A DNA stretch of 64,000 nt from Lachnospiraceae bacterium UBA7196 (GTDB lineage Bacteria > Bacillota > Clostridia > Lachnospirales > Lachnospiraceae), in NCBI GenBank assembly GCA_002490835.1, contig DKUU01000018.1, forward strand, positions 124,001-188,000, read 5' to 3'. Positions 34,523 to 43,966 of the stretch are shown here, one piece after another (the first letter of the stretch is position 1; the number at the start of each line of letters is the position of its first letter). The notes under the pieces were generated by a model. That model was not told the DNA's origin and did not search any database. It worked only from the letters and a program-made list of their open reading frames with translations. A program made the translations under genes and the position numbers.

Positions 34523-35644
34523 ATGAAGGCATTGTTCGTATTGCACGAGGCGCTCTTTATATATGGCGCGAACCGCAGCATTGCGGGCGTTCTGCAGAAT
34601 TTGGAATACGATTACGATCTGCTGGTCTGCAAGAGCTTTACACGCAGGGCGGATGAGGCCAGGCTGCGGCAGTTACTGGGAAAGCATTTAAAAAATATTT
34701 ACACGGTGTGGATGCCCAGATACCGCTGTCAGTATTATGACAAGGTGAGCTTTTACAGTGAGTGTTCCCACATTGTCAATAATATTCTGGCTTTTTTCAA
34801 CAGTGGAAAAAGGAAGCGACTGATCAGAGAGGGCGGCTACGATTATGTACACTTAAATTCTCTTGTGCTGTTTCCGATCATCGATGAAAAGGCCCGATAT
34901 GTCGTGCATGCCAGAGAGATCATTAATCCGGACTACCGCAGGATCGGGCAGTTTGTGAGGGCGTTGGAGCGGGCGGCAGGCATCATTTATATTGACGAGG
35001 CGACGCGGATTCCCATTGAAGCGATCATAAAAAATGACAGGAAGCTTGTGTTAAATAATCCGTTCGACATGAGATGGGTGGAGCAGGCTGATTACGAAGA
35101 AAGCCTGAAAAAGTGCGGCGTGGCGCGGGAGCATACGATTTTTGCCATGCTGGGACAGGTCGGCGACAATAAGGGCTCGCAGTTTGTGATCCGCTCGTTT
35201 CTGCGGCAGGATGATCCAAACAGCAGACTGCTGATCGTGGGCAATAATGCGCATGCGTACGGGAACGAATGCAGGAAGATGACAAAAGATGACAAGCGTG
35301 TCATATACTGCGGCGAAATGAAAGATACGGGATGCGTTTACCGCATCAGCGATTATATTATTCGGGGTGAACCGCAGTTTTGTATCGGCAGAACGATTTA
35401 TGAAGGGCTTTTTTCCGGAGCAGGCGTAATCATTCCCGGACAGGAGGCTGATCTTGCGAAAATGCAGTCCGGAGAAGCGCTGCGGGATAAGATCCATTTT
35501 TATGAGCCGGGAAGCGAAGCGGCCTTGACGGAAACGATACGGGAGTGTTCCCGTATGAAACAGGGAAACAGGGAGTTTAGAAGCAATATCGGGGACTACA
35601 TGGAACAGTATAACCGGTTTATCCAAAAAGTGAGGGAAAAATAG
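34523..35644 (+). CDS. GT-B glycosyltransferase, family 4-like
   Basis: A 373-residue protein with MKALFVLHEALFIYGANRSI at the start, GYDYVHLNSL, YVVHAREI and a donor domain with MLGQVGDNKGSQFVIRSFL and RTIYEGLFSGAGVIIPGQE. This is the GT4 architecture, though the EX7E motif is degenerate, ending GRTIYEGLFSGAG. ATG 34523 sits 6 bases after the GGAG at 34513-34516; the earlier in-frame ATG at 34511 has no clear site. A promoter stands at 34450-34478, so this gene probably opens the wlb transcript. Donor unknown. Confidence 0.78.
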   Translation: MKALFVLHEALFIYGANRSIAGVLQNLEYDYDLLVCKSFTRRADEARLRQLLGKHLKNIYTVWMPRYRCQYYDKVSFYSECSHIVNNILAFFNSGKRKRLIREGGYDYVHLNSLVLFPIIDEKARYVVHAREIINPDYRRIGQFVRALERAAGIIYIDEATRIPIEAIIKNDRKLVLNNPFDMRWVEQADYEESLKKCGVAREHTIFAMLGQVGDNKGSQFVIRSFLRQDDPNSRLLIVGNNAHAYGNECRKMTKDDKRVIYCGEMKDTGCVYRISDYIIRGEPQFCIGRTIYEGLFSGAGVIIPGQEADLAKMQSGEALRDKIHFYEPGSEAALTETIRECSRMKQGNREFRSNIGDYMEQYNRFIQKVREK

Positions 35645-35646
35645 CG

Positions 35647-36729
35647 ATGAAATATGCTCTAATCGGATGCGGCAGGATATCGCCGAATCATATCGTGGCG
35701 GCACAGAATAACCAGTTGGAAATCATGGCGCTATGCGATATTGTGGAAGATCACATGAAGGACAAGATGTTGAAACATAAGCTGCCGGAGAGCGTGCGGC
35801 AATTTACGGATTATCACGTTATGCTGGACGTCGTGAAGCCTGATCTGGTGGCGATTGCGACAGAAAGCGGCAAGCATGCACAGATCGCGCTGGATTGTAT
35901 CGATGCCGGCTGTAATCTGATCATCGAGAAGCCGATCGCGCTTTCACTAAAGGACGCGGATGCGATCATTGAACGGGCAAAACTTCGAAACGTTAAAGTT
36001 TGCGCCTGCCACCAGAACCGGTTTAATAAATCCGTGCAGAGAATCAGGGAAGCGGTCGAGATGCAGCGATTCGGCAGATTGTTTTACGGGACGGCGCACA
36101 TCAGGTGGGCGAGGGACTATGAGTACTATGCGCGCGCGAAATGGCGCGGCACATGGGAACAGGACGGCGGCGCGCTGATGAATCAGTGCATTCACGATAT
36201 CGATCTGCTGCGGTGGATGATGGGCGACGAGGTCGATGAAGTCATCGGTTTTACGGACCGGCTGAAACATGATTATATCGAGGCGGAAGATCTGGGATTG
36301 GCGTTGATCCGTTTTAAGAACGGCAGTTACGGCATTGTGGAAGGCACCACCAATATCTATCCGCGGAATCTGGAAGAAACTTTATATATTTTCGGCGAAA
36401 AAGGTACGGTCAAGGCTGGCGGCGAAGCAGTCAATATCATTGAGGAATGGCGCTTTTCCGATTATCTGGACGATCCGGAGGAAGTCAAGAAAGAGTGTCA
36501 CGAGAATCCGCCCAACGTATACGGTTTCGGTCACACCAAACTCTACGCGGATGTGATCGATGCGATTGGAAGCGGCAGAGAGCCCTATGTGGATGCCAAG
36601 GCAGGCCGCAGAGCGTTAGAGCTGGTATTGGCGATCTATCAGGCGGCATACACGGGACAGGCTGTTAAATTTCCCATGGAAGCGTGCAGTACGATGGATT
36701 TTGCGGGCAGATTTGATGGCGGAAAATAG
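35647..36729 (+). CDS. wlbA: UDP-GlcNAcA 3-dehydrogenase, WlbA/WbpB type
   Basis: The 360-residue Gfo/Idh/MocA-family enzyme would oxidise C3 of UDP-N-acetylglucosaminuronic acid, the first committed step to 2,3-diacetamido-uronic acids. MKYALIGCGRISPNHI is the NAD site, LIIEKPIALS carries the family lysine near residue 101, and CHQNRFNKSVQRIREAV, RWARDYEYYARAKWRGTWE and DGGALMNQCIHDIDLLRWM are characteristic of WlbA rather than general family members. The order wlbA-wlbB-wlbC matches Bordetella. The enzyme making its substrate, UDP-GlcNAc 6-dehydrogenase (WbpA), is not in the window. Confidence 0.88.
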   Translation: MKYALIGCGRISPNHIVAAQNNQLEIMALCDIVEDHMKDKMLKHKLPESVRQFTDYHVMLDVVKPDLVAIATESGKHAQIALDCIDAGCNLIIEKPIALSLKDADAIIERAKLRNVKVCACHQNRFNKSVQRIREAVEMQRFGRLFYGTAHIRWARDYEYYARAKWRGTWEQDGGALMNQCIHDIDLLRWMMGDEVDEVIGFTDRLKHDYIEAEDLGLALIRFKNGSYGIVEGTTNIYPRNLEETLYIFGEKGTVKAGGEAVNIIEEWRFSDYLDDPEEVKKECHENPPNVYGFGHTKLYADVIDAIGSGREPYVDAKAGRRALELVLAIYQAAYTGQAVKFPMEACSTMDFAGRFDGGK

Positions 36730-36759
36730 AGGCGGAAGGCGAAAGGATAAGTTGGGCGC

Positions 36760-37353
36760 ATGAATAAGGACTATCAGGCGGATGCCACCAGTCTGGTCAG
36801 CGCGGATGCGCAGATTGGCAAAGGCACGAGAATATGGCAGTTCTGCAATATCATGGGCGGCTGTGTGATCGGCGAAAATTGCAATATCGGGCAGAACGTG
36901 TTCGTTGAGGGCGGTGTGCGTCTGGGCGATCATGTGAAAGTGAAAAATAACGTGGCCCTGTATCAGGGCGTTGTCTGTGAGGACGATGTGTTTCTGGGTC
37001 CGAACTGCGTGTTCACGAATGTGATCAACCCGCGCAGTTTCATCGAGCGGAAACATGAATTTCAGCAGACCGTCGTCAAAAAGGGCGCTACCGTGGGGGC
37101 TAACGCCACGATTCTGTGCGGGAACACGATAGGGCGTTATGCCATGATCGGCGCCGGCGCGGTCGTGACGCACGATGTGGGGGATTATCAGCTCGTGATC
37201 GGAAATCCCGCAAGAGCGGCCGGGTATGTCTGTATGTGCGGCTGCAGGCTGCAGGAGACGCAAGAAAAGGGTGTGTGGCGCTGCCCTGCGTGCGGCGGAT
37301 GCTATAGACTGACAGCGGACGGCGGGATGCACAGATTTGATGGGAGTAAGTAA
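36760..37353 (+). CDS. wlbB: UDP-amino-uronate N-acetyltransferase, WlbB/WbpD type
   Basis: A 197-residue hexapeptide-repeat enzyme that would add the 3-N-acetyl group to UDP-GlcNAc(3NH2)A using acetyl-CoA. The helix runs from about residue 14 to 150 (GKGTRIWQFCNIMGG, GENCNIGQNVFVEGG, VFTNVINPRSFIERKHEF). The C terminus carries a zinc-ribbon-like tail with CMCGCRL and WRCPACGGCYRL (about 161-186), seen in some relatives. It sits between wlbA and wlbC, in the Bordetella order. The product would be UDP-GlcNAc3NAcA. Confidence 0.88.
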   Translation: MNKDYQADATSLVSADAQIGKGTRIWQFCNIMGGCVIGENCNIGQNVFVEGGVRLGDHVKVKNNVALYQGVVCEDDVFLGPNCVFTNVINPRSFIERKHEFQQTVVKKGATVGANATILCGNTIGRYAMIGAGAVVTHDVGDYQLVIGNPARAAGYVCMCGCRLQETQEKGVWRCPACGGCYRLTADGGMHRFDGSK

Positions 37354-37371
37354 GGGACGGGAGAAAACGGC

Positions 37372-38490
37372 ATGGAATTTATAGATTTAAAGGCGCAGTA
37401 TCACGCGCTGAAACAGGAGATAGACGATAATATCAGTCAAGTGCTGGAGAACGCTGACTTTATTCTGGGAAAAGAGGTGGCGGCGTTTGAGGAAAAGCTG
37501 GCCGCGTACGTGGGCGTAAAATACGCGGTCGGTTGTGCCAGCGGGACGGACGCGTTGCAGCTCATTTATATGGCGTACGGTATCGGCAGGGGAGATGCCG
37601 TCTTCTGTCCGGATATGACCTTTGTCGCGTCGGTGGAGCCTGCGTTTATGCTGGGAGCGGAGCCTGTATTCTGCGATATCGATCCGGTCAGTTATAATAT
37701 TTGTCCGGACAGTCTGGAGCGGCAGATCAAAGCGGTGCGCGCCGCGGGCAGACTGAAACCCAGAGCTATTGTGGCAGTGGATTTTATCGGTAATCCGGCC
37801 GATTATGACAGATTGCGGGAGATCGCTGACCGCTACGGACTGCTGCTGATCGAGGACGCCGCGCAGGGGATGGGCGCGTCCTATCACGGAAAGAAATGCG
37901 GCGCGCTGGGAGATATCGCGGCGACTTCCTTTTTTCCTTCGAAACCGCTCGGCTGTTACGGGGACGGCGGCGCCGTCTTTACGGACAGCGGGGAGATGAA
38001 CGAGCTGCTTAAGTCCCTGCGGGTACACGGGAAGGGCAGCAGCAAATATGACAATGTGAGGGTCGGCCTGAACGCGAGACTGGATACCCTGCAGGCGGCG
38101 GTCATGCTGCCGAAGCTTGCGCGGCTGGAGGAAGAGATCGCGAAAAGACAGGAGATCGCGGCAAGATATGACGAGGCGCTGAAAGACCGTTTTGTGATTC
38201 CGCGGATCGGGGAGCATACGGTGTCCAGTTACGCGCAGTACGCGCTGTTGGCAAAGGATCGGAAGCGGCGTGATGAGATACGGGAAAAGCTGCAGGAAAA
38301 AGGAATCCCGACGATCGTCTATTATCCGAATCCCATGCACGGTATGAAGGTGTTTGCGGACTGTTTCAGGGGTGAGGAGACATTTGAAAATACGATTTCC
38401 TATGCGGACAGGACGTTTTCGATTCCTTTTTCTGCTTATCTGACTAAGGAAGATCAGGAGAGAGTCATAGAAGCGCTGTTTTCCGTCTAA
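37372..38490 (+). CDS. wlbC: PLP-dependent UDP-3-keto-sugar aminotransferase, WlbC/WbpE type
   Basis: The 372-residue DegT/DnrJ/EryC1-family enzyme transfers an amino group to the 3-keto sugar made by WlbA. MEFIDLKAQYHALKQEID at the start, GCASGTDALQLI, VDFIGNPADYDRL, IEDAAQGMGASYHG and SFFPSKPLGCYGDGG (catalytic lysine near residue 189) fit WbpE/WlbC closely. LegC-type 4-aminotransferases start differently, so this gene belongs with wlbAB, although a double role in the legionaminic branch cannot be ruled out because no LegC is visible in the window. Confidence 0.88.
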   Translation: MEFIDLKAQYHALKQEIDDNISQVLENADFILGKEVAAFEEKLAAYVGVKYAVGCASGTDALQLIYMAYGIGRGDAVFCPDMTFVASVEPAFMLGAEPVFCDIDPVSYNICPDSLERQIKAVRAAGRLKPRAIVAVDFIGNPADYDRLREIADRYGLLLIEDAAQGMGASYHGKKCGALGDIAATSFFPSKPLGCYGDGGAVFTDSGEMNELLKSLRVHGKGSSKYDNVRVGLNARLDTLQAAVMLPKLARLEEEIAKRQEIAARYDEALKDRFVIPRIGEHTVSSYAQYALLAKDRKRRDEIREKLQEKGIPTIVYYPNPMHGMKVFADCFRGEETFENTISYADRTFSIPFSAYLTKEDQERVIEALFSV

Positions 38491-38556
38491 GTGCGGAAAG
38501 GCGAAGGCGGCAAAGCACAGCGGCGTGTGGGAAACTGCCGAAAGGCGGAGAAAAAG

Positions 38557-39612
38557 ATGGATATTCAAAATTGTATTGTGGAAGAAAATACCAGTGTTCT
38601 TGATACGATGAAAAAAATCGACGCGGGAGCGATCGGAAACGCTTTTGTGTGTCAGGGATTAAAGCTGCGCGCCGTGGTATCGGATGGGGACATCCGCAGG
38701 TATATTCTGGCCGGCGGCAGTCTGGAGCGGGCTGTCTATGAGATCGCGCATAAGGAACCGATTTTTTTGCGGGAGGATCAGGAAGCGCAGGCATCGGCCG
38801 TGATGCGAAAGCATTTTATCACGGCGGTACCTATCGTCAACGAGCAGGGTGAGATCGTAAAGATTCGGGCGATTAAAGAAGAATTTGGGGAAAGCGTGCC
38901 GAAAGAAAAACGCAGCCTGAATCTGCCGCTTGTTATTATGGCCGGCGGTAAGGGAACGAGGCTTAAGCCCTACACGGATATCCTGCCGAAACCGCTGATC
39001 CCGGTGGGCGATCAGACGATCACGGAACATATCATGGACCGGTTTGCGGCGTATGACTGTAAACGGGTCACCATGATCGTAAATTATAAAAAAGATTTTA
39101 TCAAAGCCTATTATAAGGATTGCGAAGAGCCGCGAGAAATCGCTTTTGTCGAGGAAGATACGTATCTTGGGACAGGCGGCGGCCTTGGTCTGTTAAAAGA
39201 CAAAATAGAAGGCACTTTTTTCATGTCAAACTGCGATATTCTAATAGATGCCGATTATGCTGATATTTTGGATCATCACAGGAAAAGCGGCAGTATGATT
39301 ACGATGGTGTGCGCGAAAAAGCGTTTTGAAATTCCGTACGGCACAGTAGAATTGAAGCAGGACGGGCAGGTTGCAAACCTTAAGGAAAAACCGTGTTTTG
39401 ATTACAACGTAAATACGGGATTTTATGTAATAGAGCCTTCCTTTTTGCAGAAGATTCCGGACAATACCTTTATTCATATCACCGATGTGATTGAAAAATG
39501 TATGGCGGACGGGGAGCTGGTAGGCAGTTATCTGATCCCTGACGACGCATGGATGGATATGGGACAGTTTAGCGAACTGGAGAAGATGAAAGACAAACTG
39601 GAGCATTTTTGA
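38557..39612 (+). CDS. ptmE: CBS-domain sugar-1-phosphate nucleotidyltransferase, PtmE-like
   Basis: A 351-residue fusion of two N-terminal CBS motifs (residues 1 to about 115, with VVSDGDIRRYILAGG) and a nucleotidyltransferase domain that begins LPLVIMAGGKGTRLKPYTD and holds DILPKPLIPVGDQTI. Campylobacter PtmE, with the same build, makes GDP-glucosamine for legionaminic acid. The adjacent legB strongly supports that role; CBS motifs may sense adenine nucleotides. ATG 38557 follows GGCGGAG at 38545-38550, and the in-frame codons before it have no such site. MurU/GlmU-like activity is the alternative. Confidence 0.87.
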   Translation: MDIQNCIVEENTSVLDTMKKIDAGAIGNAFVCQGLKLRAVVSDGDIRRYILAGGSLERAVYEIAHKEPIFLREDQEAQASAVMRKHFITAVPIVNEQGEIVKIRAIKEEFGESVPKEKRSLNLPLVIMAGGKGTRLKPYTDILPKPLIPVGDQTITEHIMDRFAAYDCKRVTMIVNYKKDFIKAYYKDCEEPREIAFVEEDTYLGTGGGLGLLKDKIEGTFFMSNCDILIDADYADILDHHRKSGSMITMVCAKKRFEIPYGTVELKQDGQVANLKEKPCFDYNVNTGFYVIEPSFLQKIPDNTFIHITDVIEKCMADGELVGSYLIPDDAWMDMGQFSELEKMKDKLEHF

Positions 39613-39642
39613 CGAAAGCAGGGACACGGATAGGAGCCGCCA

Positions 39643-40626
39643 ATGGGGAAAAAAGTTTTGGTCACGGGTGCCGACGGATTTATCGGAAGCCACCTGACGG
39701 AGGAATTAGTAAAAAAGGGATATGAGGTCAGGGCCTTTGCCTATTATAATTCATTTAACACTTGGGGATGGCTGGACGAACTGTCTGAGGATGTGATGAA
39801 CCATGTGGAGGTATTCTGCGGGGATATCAGGGATCCTAACGGTGTCAGGACCGCTATGAAGGGAACCGAGGAAGTGTTTCACTTAGCGGCGCTGATCGCC
39901 ATACCCTTCAGCTATCACTCGCCGGACTCCTATGTGGATACGAATATCAAAGGGACGCTGAATGTGCTGCAGGCGGCAAGGGACCTTGCGATGTCGCGGG
40001 TGCTGATCACATCGACATCGGAAGTATACGGGACGGCGCAGTATGTACCGATCGACGAAAAACATCCTTATCAGGGGCAGTCGCCTTATTCGGCGACAAA
40101 GATCGGAGCGGATCGTCTGGCGGAGAGCTTTTACCGCAGCTTTGATCTGCCGGTCTCCATCGTGCGGCCGTTTAACACTTACGGACCGCGGCAGTCCGCG
40201 AGGGCGGTGATTCCCACGATCATCACGCAGCTTCTGGCCGGAAAGAAAGAGATTAAGCTGGGTTCGCTTACACCGACGAGGGACTTTAACTACGTAAAAG
40301 ATACGGCAGGCGGCTTTATCGCTATCGCGGAATCGGCGCAGACCATCGGACAGGAGATCAATATTGCGACCGGACGTGAGATATCGATCGGCGATCTGGC
40401 GAAGGAGATCATTGCCCAGATTAATCCGCAGGCAAAGATTGTCTGTGATGAAGAACGGCTCCGTCCCGAAAAGAGCGAGGTCAACAGGCTGCTGGGAGAT
40501 AATACGAAGATCATGCAGTTGACGGATTGGCGGATGCAGTATACATTTGAAGAAGGCATTGCGGAGACGATCGCGTGGATCAGGGAGCATATGGATCAAT
40601 ATAAGGTGGATTGTTACAATATATGA
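39643..40626 (+). CDS. legB: NAD-dependent 4,6-dehydratase, LegB
   Basis: The 327-residue extended SDR would turn GDP-GlcNAc into its 4-keto-6-deoxy form, the first step of the GDP-linked legionaminic acid pathway. KVLVTGADGFIGSHLTEEL is the nucleotide site; AYYNSFNTWGWLDEL, LIAIPFSYHSPDSYV, STSEVYGTAQYVP, SPYSATKIGADRLA (the YxxxK motif) and RPFNTYGPRQSARAVIPTI are characteristic of LegB. It directly follows ptmE. The TGA overlaps the ATG of the ABC gene. Confidence 0.92.
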   Translation: MGKKVLVTGADGFIGSHLTEELVKKGYEVRAFAYYNSFNTWGWLDELSEDVMNHVEVFCGDIRDPNGVRTAMKGTEEVFHLAALIAIPFSYHSPDSYVDTNIKGTLNVLQAARDLAMSRVLITSTSEVYGTAQYVPIDEKHPYQGQSPYSATKIGADRLAESFYRSFDLPVSIVRPFNTYGPRQSARAVIPTIITQLLAGKKEIKLGSLTPTRDFNYVKDTAGGFIAIAESAQTIGQEINIATGREISIGDLAKEIIAQINPQAKIVCDEERLRPEKSEVNRLLGDNTKIMQLTDWRMQYTFEEGIAETIAWIREHMDQYKVDCYNI

Positions 40627-42416
40627 GAATTTTGAAACAGATCAAAGGGCTCTACAAACAATTTTATGAGATTTTTACGAAAGAGCAGAGACGGGGGAGC
40701 ATCGTTGTTTTTGTTTTGATGTTTTTAGGGTCTGTTTTAGAGATGCTGGGCGTTTCCGTGCTGGTGCCGATGGTGGAGGTGATCCTTTCGCCGCAGGAAC
40801 TGCTGCATGATCCGGATAAGCAGTGGCTGTGGCGGTTTTTACAGATTGACGGCGCGACGAAACTGGTGCTGTTTATCTCCGGAGGCACCATAGCCATTTA
40901 TATCCTGAAGAATGTGTACATGTCTTTTTTGTCTTATTACAAGAATCGGTTTTTCCGTAAGGTGGATCAGGAAACTTCCATGCGCCTGATGAATTCTTAT
41001 CTGGGCAGGGACTATACATTTCATATCAATACGAACAGCACGGTGCTTTTGCGCAGTATTATTTATGATATAACCGGTATTTCGTCTACGTTAACCAGTG
41101 TGTTTACGATCATCATGGAATGTATGTCCACGCTTTTGATCATCATCGTATTGTTTGCGACGGACTGTGTGATGGCGGTGACCCTTGGGATTTCCGCCGC
41201 TTTTGCGCTTTTGATCATCGTTGCGGTGTTCCATCGGAAAATGCGCGTTCAGGGCCAGAGTTCGCTGGGGTATCATCAGCGCTGTATCAAGGCGGTCAAC
41301 GAGGCATTCAATGGTATCAAGGACGTGCTGGTAACGGGCAGACAGGCTTATTTTGCGCAGAGTTATGAGGAGGCGGTGACGGGTAAGAACAGGGCCAACG
41401 CCATTAAGAATTTTGCGTCTGAATGCCCCGCCTATGTGATCGAGGGAATCTGCATTGTCACCTTTATCGCGATGCTGTGCATTAAATCGCTGACGGGTCA
41501 GAACGGGACGGAGTTTGTCTCAAACGCGGCGGCTTTTGCGATGGCGGCGTTCCGCATTCTCCCTTCGGTCGGTAAGATCACGAACAATTTTAACATCATC
41601 GTCTATTACCGGGCTACGATGAACGATGTGTATCAGAATATCTGCGAGGCGCAGGCCGTATCCGAAAAGTCAGATACTGTCAGTACTCTTGCGATAGAGG
41701 ATAAGGCAGAAGTGCCGCATGGATTTCAGCGGGAAATTACGCTGCGGCAGGTGAGCTGGAAATATCCGGGCGCGGAACACGAGGTGATCAAAAATCTGGA
41801 TATGACGATTTCCAAGGGACAGGCCGTCGGCTTCATCGGCACATCCGGCGCCGGCAAGACGACGCTTGCCGATATGATATTGGGTCTTTTGCCCACGCAG
41901 ACGGGCACGATCTACATGGATGGCATTGATATTAAAACGATTCCTGCAACATGGAGCCGCACGATCGGTTATGTGCCGCAGAGCGTGTATCTGACGGACG
42001 ATACCATCCGCAATAATGTAGCCTTTGGCATTGAACGGGTGCGGATCGATGAGAATGCGGTGTGGCAGGCTTTGGAGCAGGCGCAGCTGAAAACGTTTGT
42101 AGAGGGACTGCCGGATGGCCTTGACACGATCGTGGGCGAGCGGGGCGTGAAGTTTTCGGGCGGCCAGAGACAGCGGGTGGCGATCGCCAGAGCATTATAT
42201 TATGATCCCGATATCATTGTGTTGGATGAGGCAACTTCCGCGCTGGATAACGAGACGGAATCTGCGGTGATGGAGGCGATCGAATCGCTGCAGGGGCATA
42301 AGACGCTGATTATAGTCGCACACAGACTGACCACGATCAAGAGCTGCGATGCGGTGTATGAGATCGCGGACGGCAAGGCAGTCTTGCAGGATAACAGGGG
42401 GGCCGGTCATGCTTAA
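40623..42416 (+). CDS. ABC exporter, PglK/MsbA-like, second copy
   Basis: A 597-residue half transporter similar in layout to the one at 14802-16598. Walker A (GTSGAGKTT) is near residues 406-414, a signature FSGGQ (not LSGGQ) near 511-515, then IIVLDEATSALDNETES. Shared stretches such as YLTDDTIRNNVAFGI with YLSDDTIRNNIAFGV in the other copy point to common descent. ATG 40623 overlaps the stop of legB (ATGA). It probably flips a lipid-linked glycan; its place inside the legionaminic block suggests its cargo contains that sugar. The last 8 bases overlap the next gene. Confidence 0.87.
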   Translation: MRILKQIKGLYKQFYEIFTKEQRRGSIVVFVLMFLGSVLEMLGVSVLVPMVEVILSPQELLHDPDKQWLWRFLQIDGATKLVLFISGGTIAIYILKNVYMSFLSYYKNRFFRKVDQETSMRLMNSYLGRDYTFHINTNSTVLLRSIIYDITGISSTLTSVFTIIMECMSTLLIIIVLFATDCVMAVTLGISAAFALLIIVAVFHRKMRVQGQSSLGYHQRCIKAVNEAFNGIKDVLVTGRQAYFAQSYEEAVTGKNRANAIKNFASECPAYVIEGICIVTFIAMLCIKSLTGQNGTEFVSNAAAFAMAAFRILPSVGKITNNFNIIVYYRATMNDVYQNICEAQAVSEKSDTVSTLAIEDKAEVPHGFQREITLRQVSWKYPGAEHEVIKNLDMTISKGQAVGFIGTSGAGKTTLADMILGLLPTQTGTIYMDGIDIKTIPATWSRTIGYVPQSVYLTDDTIRNNVAFGIERVRIDENAVWQALEQAQLKTFVEGLPDGLDTIVGERGVKFSGGQRQRVAIARALYYDPDIIVLDEATSALDNETESAVMEAIESLQGHKTLIIVAHRLTTIKSCDAVYEIADGKAVLQDNRGAGHA

Positions 42417-43911
42417 TTTATTGATGGGGCTGGTGAATGAAAAAGGGCTGAGCGGGTCGATCATACAGGATGTGAAAGACAGGGTAAAGCCGGACGCCCT
42501 GCATTTGATCGTAGGAAGACCGGAAGAATTGCCGATTTTTAGGGCATATGGGGAATGTATCCTGCGCGATTATGCGGCGCAGGGCAGCTATGACGATCTG
42601 CAGTCAGAGGACTATATCGCTCTGGAAGACGATGTGATCCAGTACATGAGCAGGTACAGTACGGAAATTATGCACCAGCAGAGACGATTTGAATTATATC
42701 CGGATTTTCAGATTGAACCGGACTGGGACAGTCATTATACTGTTTATATACACAATGTCTTTTATTGGTATAATTTTTTGATAAAAAAGAAGATTACGCA
42801 CGTGTTTCTCTCGGCGATCCCGCACGAGGGATATGATTGTGTCATTTATCATCTGAGCCGTTATCTGCAGATACCGGTAAAGATCATACACAGCTGCTTT
42901 ATTCCGTTCAGACTGTATCCGCTGGATGATTATATGATAGATTCTCCGGAGCTGGCCGGGGAATATAGCAGGCTGCTGCAGGAGTACGAACATTGCAGCG
43001 CTGAGGAGATTCCTCTGGAAGGGAACACAGCGGATGCGTTTGCACGCTGGGCGTCGCTTAAGCCTGACCAGATGGTGCCGTGGTATATGCGCAAAAATCC
43101 CTTTGTCAGAAGGATGCGGCAGCGCTTTTATGAGACGAATATCATCAGGATATGGCGGGGGATTCTGGGAGAGGATTATGTAAAGTACGGCAAAAGTCCC
43201 GCCTTCCTTAAGGCGGCGTTTTGTAAGCTGCCAAAACTCATGCGGATGATCCCTGTGGCGTGGAAGCGGTGGCGGTTTGTCAGGCCGGCGAAGAAGCTGA
43301 GCATAGAATACAGGGAATATTATCAATCGCTCGCCGGAGAGCCTGTGGAGGGGGAAAAGTATATCTATTTCCCGCTGCAGTATCAGCCGGAGGCTACTTC
43401 CAATCCGATGGGCGGCGGCATGTACGCGGATCAGATGATCCCGCTGCGTATCCTCAGTAAAGCACTGCCTGACGATGTGAAGATCTATGCAAAGACCCAT
43501 CCGGAGCAGTTATCATTGATGCGCACGAGGGCTTATTATACGGAGATTGCCGGGATTCCCAAGGTGCGTCTGATGAAGATAGAGACAAGTACCTACGAAC
43601 TGATGAAACATGCGGTGGCGGTGGCTTCGCTCACAGGTACGGCGCTCTGGGAATGCCAGTTCTTCGGCGTGCCGGCGCTGGCCTTTGGATATTCAGTGAA
43701 AAATATGGCGCCGCTGTCATGGCATGTGCGCACTGTGGAAGACTGCAAAAAAGCGCTTCAGGAAATTGCCGCGGTACCCCGCAGGGATGTGACCAGAGAA
43801 TTGAAACTCTACACGAAGGCGCTGCATAATATTTCTTTTGAGACGGCGCGGATTGGTGATAATATCCCGCGGATCATCGCCGATTTTGTGAGTAACAGGA
43901 CTGAAAAATAA
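42409..43911 (+). CDS. Capsule-type GT-B glycosyltransferase, unassigned
   Basis: A 500-residue protein I cannot name. Its C-terminal half has IYFPLQYQPEATSNPMGG, VKIYAKTHPEQLSLM (K-x-HP motif) and VASLTGTALWECQFFGVPAL, the pattern of capsular polysaccharide synthesis GT-B enzymes of the KpsS/KpsC type. The N-terminal half has alternating helices and HVFLSAIPHEGYDCVIYHLS. A place between legB and legF makes a CMP-legionaminic-acid transferase a guess worth testing. ATG 42409 overlaps the ABC gene by 8 bases. A hairpin covers its stop codon. Confidence 0.6.
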   Translation: MLNLLMGLVNEKGLSGSIIQDVKDRVKPDALHLIVGRPEELPIFRAYGECILRDYAAQGSYDDLQSEDYIALEDDVIQYMSRYSTEIMHQQRRFELYPDFQIEPDWDSHYTVYIHNVFYWYNFLIKKKITHVFLSAIPHEGYDCVIYHLSRYLQIPVKIIHSCFIPFRLYPLDDYMIDSPELAGEYSRLLQEYEHCSAEEIPLEGNTADAFARWASLKPDQMVPWYMRKNPFVRRMRQRFYETNIIRIWRGILGEDYVKYGKSPAFLKAAFCKLPKLMRMIPVAWKRWRFVRPAKKLSIEYREYYQSLAGEPVEGEKYIYFPLQYQPEATSNPMGGGMYADQMIPLRILSKALPDDVKIYAKTHPEQLSLMRTRAYYTEIAGIPKVRLMKIETSTYELMKHAVAVASLTGTALWECQFFGVPALAFGYSVKNMAPLSWHVRTVEDCKKALQEIAAVPRRDVTRELKLYTKALHNISFETARIGDNIPRIIADFVSNRTEK

Positions 43912-43932
43912 GTATGATGACCTTATTTTTCA
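43902..43932. repeat. 11-base inverted repeat over a stop codon
   Basis: TGAAAAATAAG (43902-43912) and CTTATTTTTCA (43922-43932) are perfect inverted repeats around a 9-base loop. The TAA of the upstream gene lies in the left arm. The stem is AT-rich and no U-run follows it, so it is not a classic terminator on the + strand. Confidence 0.55.
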
Positions 43933-43966
43933 ATCGCAGGAAACTGCTCTGACATGGAGGATTTAC

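Noticed and set aside
37387..38568. A 393-codon open frame on the minus strand opposite wlbC
   Set aside because: It lies antisense to a gene with clear family motifs, has arginine- and histidine-rich low-complexity translation and no recognisable domain or ribosome site.
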